From positions 2,607,501 through 2,671,500 of the forward strand of contig JAPTHN010000024.1 in the NCBI GenBank assembly GCA_026936325.1: DNA of 64,000 nucleotides, written 5' to 3'. The notes beneath the pieces were generated by a model. It worked only from the letters and a program-made list of their open reading frames with translations. It was not told the origin of the DNA and did not search any database. Position 1 is the first letter of the stretch; each line of letters starts with the position of its first letter. Below are positions 63,852 through 64,000 of this stretch, piece after piece. The position numbers and the translations under genes were made by a program. This stretch comes from Platynereis dumerilii (Eukaryota > Annelida > Polychaeta > Phyllodocida > Nereididae).

Positions 63852-64000
63852 GTAAGCCATGTAGTAATAGGACAAGGTGGAAGAGTAGATCGTCGTATAC
63901 ATCCGTCTTCTCTAGCACTCCTAAATAATCTGATATTGGTTGAGGTTGGTAGTCATTAGTCATACCTCAAAATTGTAAATGAAAAACAAAGTAAACAACC
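63852..64000. other. Right-edge intron start
   Basis: Intronic sequence running off the window; nothing recognised. Confidence 0.6.

Noticed and set aside
362-63851. CRISPR array, bacterial operon or prophage as explanation of the repeats
   Set aside because: The repeats are protein-coding exons with GT-AG introns and FN2 domains, which is animal gene structure; no spacers, ribosome sites or phage genes.
362-63851. Kringle domains as an alternative reading of the modules
   Set aside because: Kringles are about 80 residues with three disulphides in a different order. Here the C-x-F-P-F, L-W-C-x-T-T and W-G-x-C order and spacing are those of FN2, and the two extra cysteines lie before the core.

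Overview
The window reads as genomic DNA of an invertebrate animal. It is AT-rich and intron-dense, with canonical GT-AG introns, and its only recognisable coding content is fibronectin type II (FN2) modules. FN2 is an extracellular animal domain (fibronectin, gelatinases, seminal-plasma proteins) that binds collagen and related ligands in characterised proteins. I cannot name the species; a marine invertebrate is a guess from the repeat content and the style of the array. No bacterial-type feature, rRNA or tRNA was seen.

Everything coding lies on the + strand and behaves as one enormous, open-ended gene (or at most a few adjacent genes of one family). By hand I placed 121 exons from 362 to 63851. 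Each begins and ends in phase 1, so each length is a multiple of 3, and together they give about 27.65 kb of open frame (about 9,200 codons). 119 exons each encode one complete FN2 module. The other two (46302-47285 and 61014-61055) encode only the Thr/Pro linker with its two cysteines. No signal-peptide exon, start codon, transmembrane exon or terminal stop exon could be identified, so the gene probably runs past both window edges.

Layout. 362-3415: four diverged leading modules. 3823-23843: first homogeneous array (exons 5-52) built from a four-exon higher-order unit A-B-C-D, in which introns are as alike as exons. It contains a 4,159-bp ten-exon duplication and two A/C hybrid exons left by unequal crossing-over. 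24665-44655: second array (exons 53-104), also with a four-exon unit (P-Q-R-S), including a 1,320-bp tandem duplication whose copies differ at one base over about 1.37 kb. 45439-63851: diverged modules (exons 105-121), larger introns, a 328-codon mucin-like Thr/Pro exon, four exons with long Ser/Thr-rich extensions and a 42-bp micro-exon.

Module design. Two module types alternate almost strictly: T-type (about 74 residues, first cysteine in a T-S-C-D motif, Thr-rich linker) and V-type (65-66 residues, T-V-C motif, short A-P-S-T-P linker). Both add two cysteines upstream of the four FN2 cysteines, giving six per module. The predicted product is a very long secreted or surface fibre of FN2 beads on Thr/Pro spacers; its function is not known from the sequence.

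The long introns carry non-coding repeats: a TA-flanked inverted-repeat element with a second Tc1/mariner-like MITE nested inside, a dispersed 200-bp repeat, a 150-bp satellite, a 160-bp hairpin with a neighbouring MITE-like element, and decayed copies of an exon 3' end.
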